DNA of 64,000 nt, from contig CAJTVR010000005.1 in assembly GCA_910580075.1 (NCBI GenBank), positions 1-64,000 on the forward strand, given 5' to 3'. Position 1 is the stretch's first letter. Every line of letters starts with the position of its first letter. The notes beneath the pieces are model-generated. The model ran no database searches. It was not told the origin of the DNA and was given only the letters and a program-made list of their open reading frames with translations. This DNA is from an uncultured Eubacterium sp. Lineage in GTDB: Bacteria; Bacillota; Clostridia; Lachnospirales; Lachnospiraceae. This document shows, one piece after another, positions 63,430 to 64,000 of this stretch. The position numbers were made by a program, and so were the translations under genes.

Positions 63430-64000
63430 ATGAGTATAAAAGCGTTAGTTGCAGTCCGGTCCGGTTCGACAAGAGTTTTAAATAAAAATATCCGCACATT
63501 TGCTGGAAGCAGCCTGCTTGAAATCAAGCTGCAGCAGCTGAAACGGATCAAAGAACTGGATGGAATCGTAGTGAATTCCAATGATGAGCAGATGCTGTCA
63601 GTAGCACGCGGTCTGGGATGTGAGACAGTCCTGCGTGACCCGTATTATGCGTCGAATGACGTTTCTATGAGCGATGTTTATAAGAACATGGCAGAGAATA
63701 CGGACTCAGACATTATTGCCTACATAAACGTAACGAATCCGCTGCTTTTAGATGAGACTATTTCAAAAGCAATCGCCCGGTATTATGAAGGAAGAAAGAA
63801 ATATGATTCTTTAAATTCTGCACATCTGGTCAAAGAATTTCTGTTTAAAGATAATCTGCCGGTCAATTATGATCTCCGTCATCAGCCACGCAGCCAGGAC
63901 CTCCCGGATATTGCAGCGCTTAATTTTGCAGTCAGCATTCTGGAACGCCAGACAATGATTGAATGTAAAAATGTTGTGGGATACAGGCCAGATATTTATG
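63430..64000 (+). CDS. Acylneuraminate cytidylyltransferase-like protein (partial)
   Basis: 190 codons are visible and the frame stays open to the right edge. VRSGSTRVLNKNIRTFAGSSLLEIKL corresponds to the nucleotide loop of CMP-sialic acid synthetases and related CMP-Kdo/nonulosonate enzymes (usual form ARGGSKRIPNKN). The body carries AYINVTNPLLLDETI, the typical NPTQP-like site. AAGGAGG precedes ATG 63430. Activates a nonulosonic acid as CMP-sugar for transfer; which one cannot be said because the synthesis genes lie outside the window. Confidence 0.85.
   Translation, partial: MSIKALVAVRSGSTRVLNKNIRTFAGSSLLEIKLQQLKRIKELDGIVVNSNDEQMLSVARGLGCETVLRDPYYASNDVSMSDVYKNMAENTDSDIIAYINVTNPLLLDETISKAIARYYEGRKKYDSLNSAHLVKEFLFKDNLPVNYDLRHQPRSQDLPDIAALNFAVSILERQTMIECKNVVGYRPDIY

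Overview
The window looks like chromosome of an anaerobic gut Firmicute of the Lachnospiraceae (Blautia/Eisenbergiella-like). This is inferred from moderate GC, strong AGGAGG ribosome binding sites, TTGACA/TATAAT promoters, LplB/YtcP-type sugar ABC importers paired with YesL, and many glycoside hydrolases of Clostridial type. The species cannot be fixed from sequence reading alone. No tRNA, rRNA or CRISPR array was recognised.

Layout. 1-530: left edge with insertion-sequence debris and a decayed gene fragment. 529-2697: an acyl-CoA dehydrogenase divergent from a LysR regulator. 3158-9308: a probable sugar-oxidation/isomerisation operon with three xylose-isomerase-like TIM barrels and two Gfo/Idh/MocA oxidoreductases, followed by an orphan BlaI-type repressor. 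9457-11300: a scar zone with a truncated Xre regulator, an orphan MerR-type promoter, a tyrosine recombinase and an IS3 OrfA remnant. 11389-24494: a fructan utilisation locus with YesL and a partner membrane protein, divergent from two ABC permeases, a lipoprotein binding protein and an intracellular GH32. A LacI regulator, a collapsed fructokinase pseudogene and a 1354-residue secreted modular GH32 enzyme complete it. 24563-28838: a PucR-type regulator divergent from a compact thiolase-like / DUF35 / acyl-carrier-protein module, the least conventional gene set here. 29800-38939: a second glycan locus with an AraC regulator fused to a degenerate GH39 domain, a GH106-like enzyme, a GH3 enzyme and a GPH symporter. 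39164-45034: a membrane-anchored MORN-repeat protein, an EamA exporter, small hypothetical ORFs, chorismate synthase and an AAA-ATPase/PD-(D/E)XK protein. 45517-64000: a surface polysaccharide locus with a Wzz-like protein, several glycosyltransferases, a Wzy-like polymerase, acetyl- and acyltransferases, an ABC flippase, an FkbM methyltransferase, a PIG-L deacetylase and a CMP-acylneuraminate synthetase-like gene cut by the right edge.

How the genes work together. Fructan would be cut outside the cell by the large GH32 protein and the products imported by the ABC system, whose ATPase is not in the window. The products would then be hydrolysed inside by the second GH32, probably under LacI control. 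The decayed fructokinase implies the hexose kinase step is supplied elsewhere. The 3.2-8.8 kb operon would oxidise and rearrange a sugar or cyclitol of unknown identity. The polysaccharide locus would assemble a lipid-linked repeat unit, flip it by the ABC protein and polymerise it. A nonulosonic acid-like residue is suggested by the cytidylyltransferase and a GT42/DUF115-like protein.

Notable structure outside genes includes a roughly 190-bp imperfect palindrome, tandem non-coding repeats, a perfect 13-bp inverted repeat between divergent promoters, and four G/C homopolymer runs of 8-9 in or just before genes.
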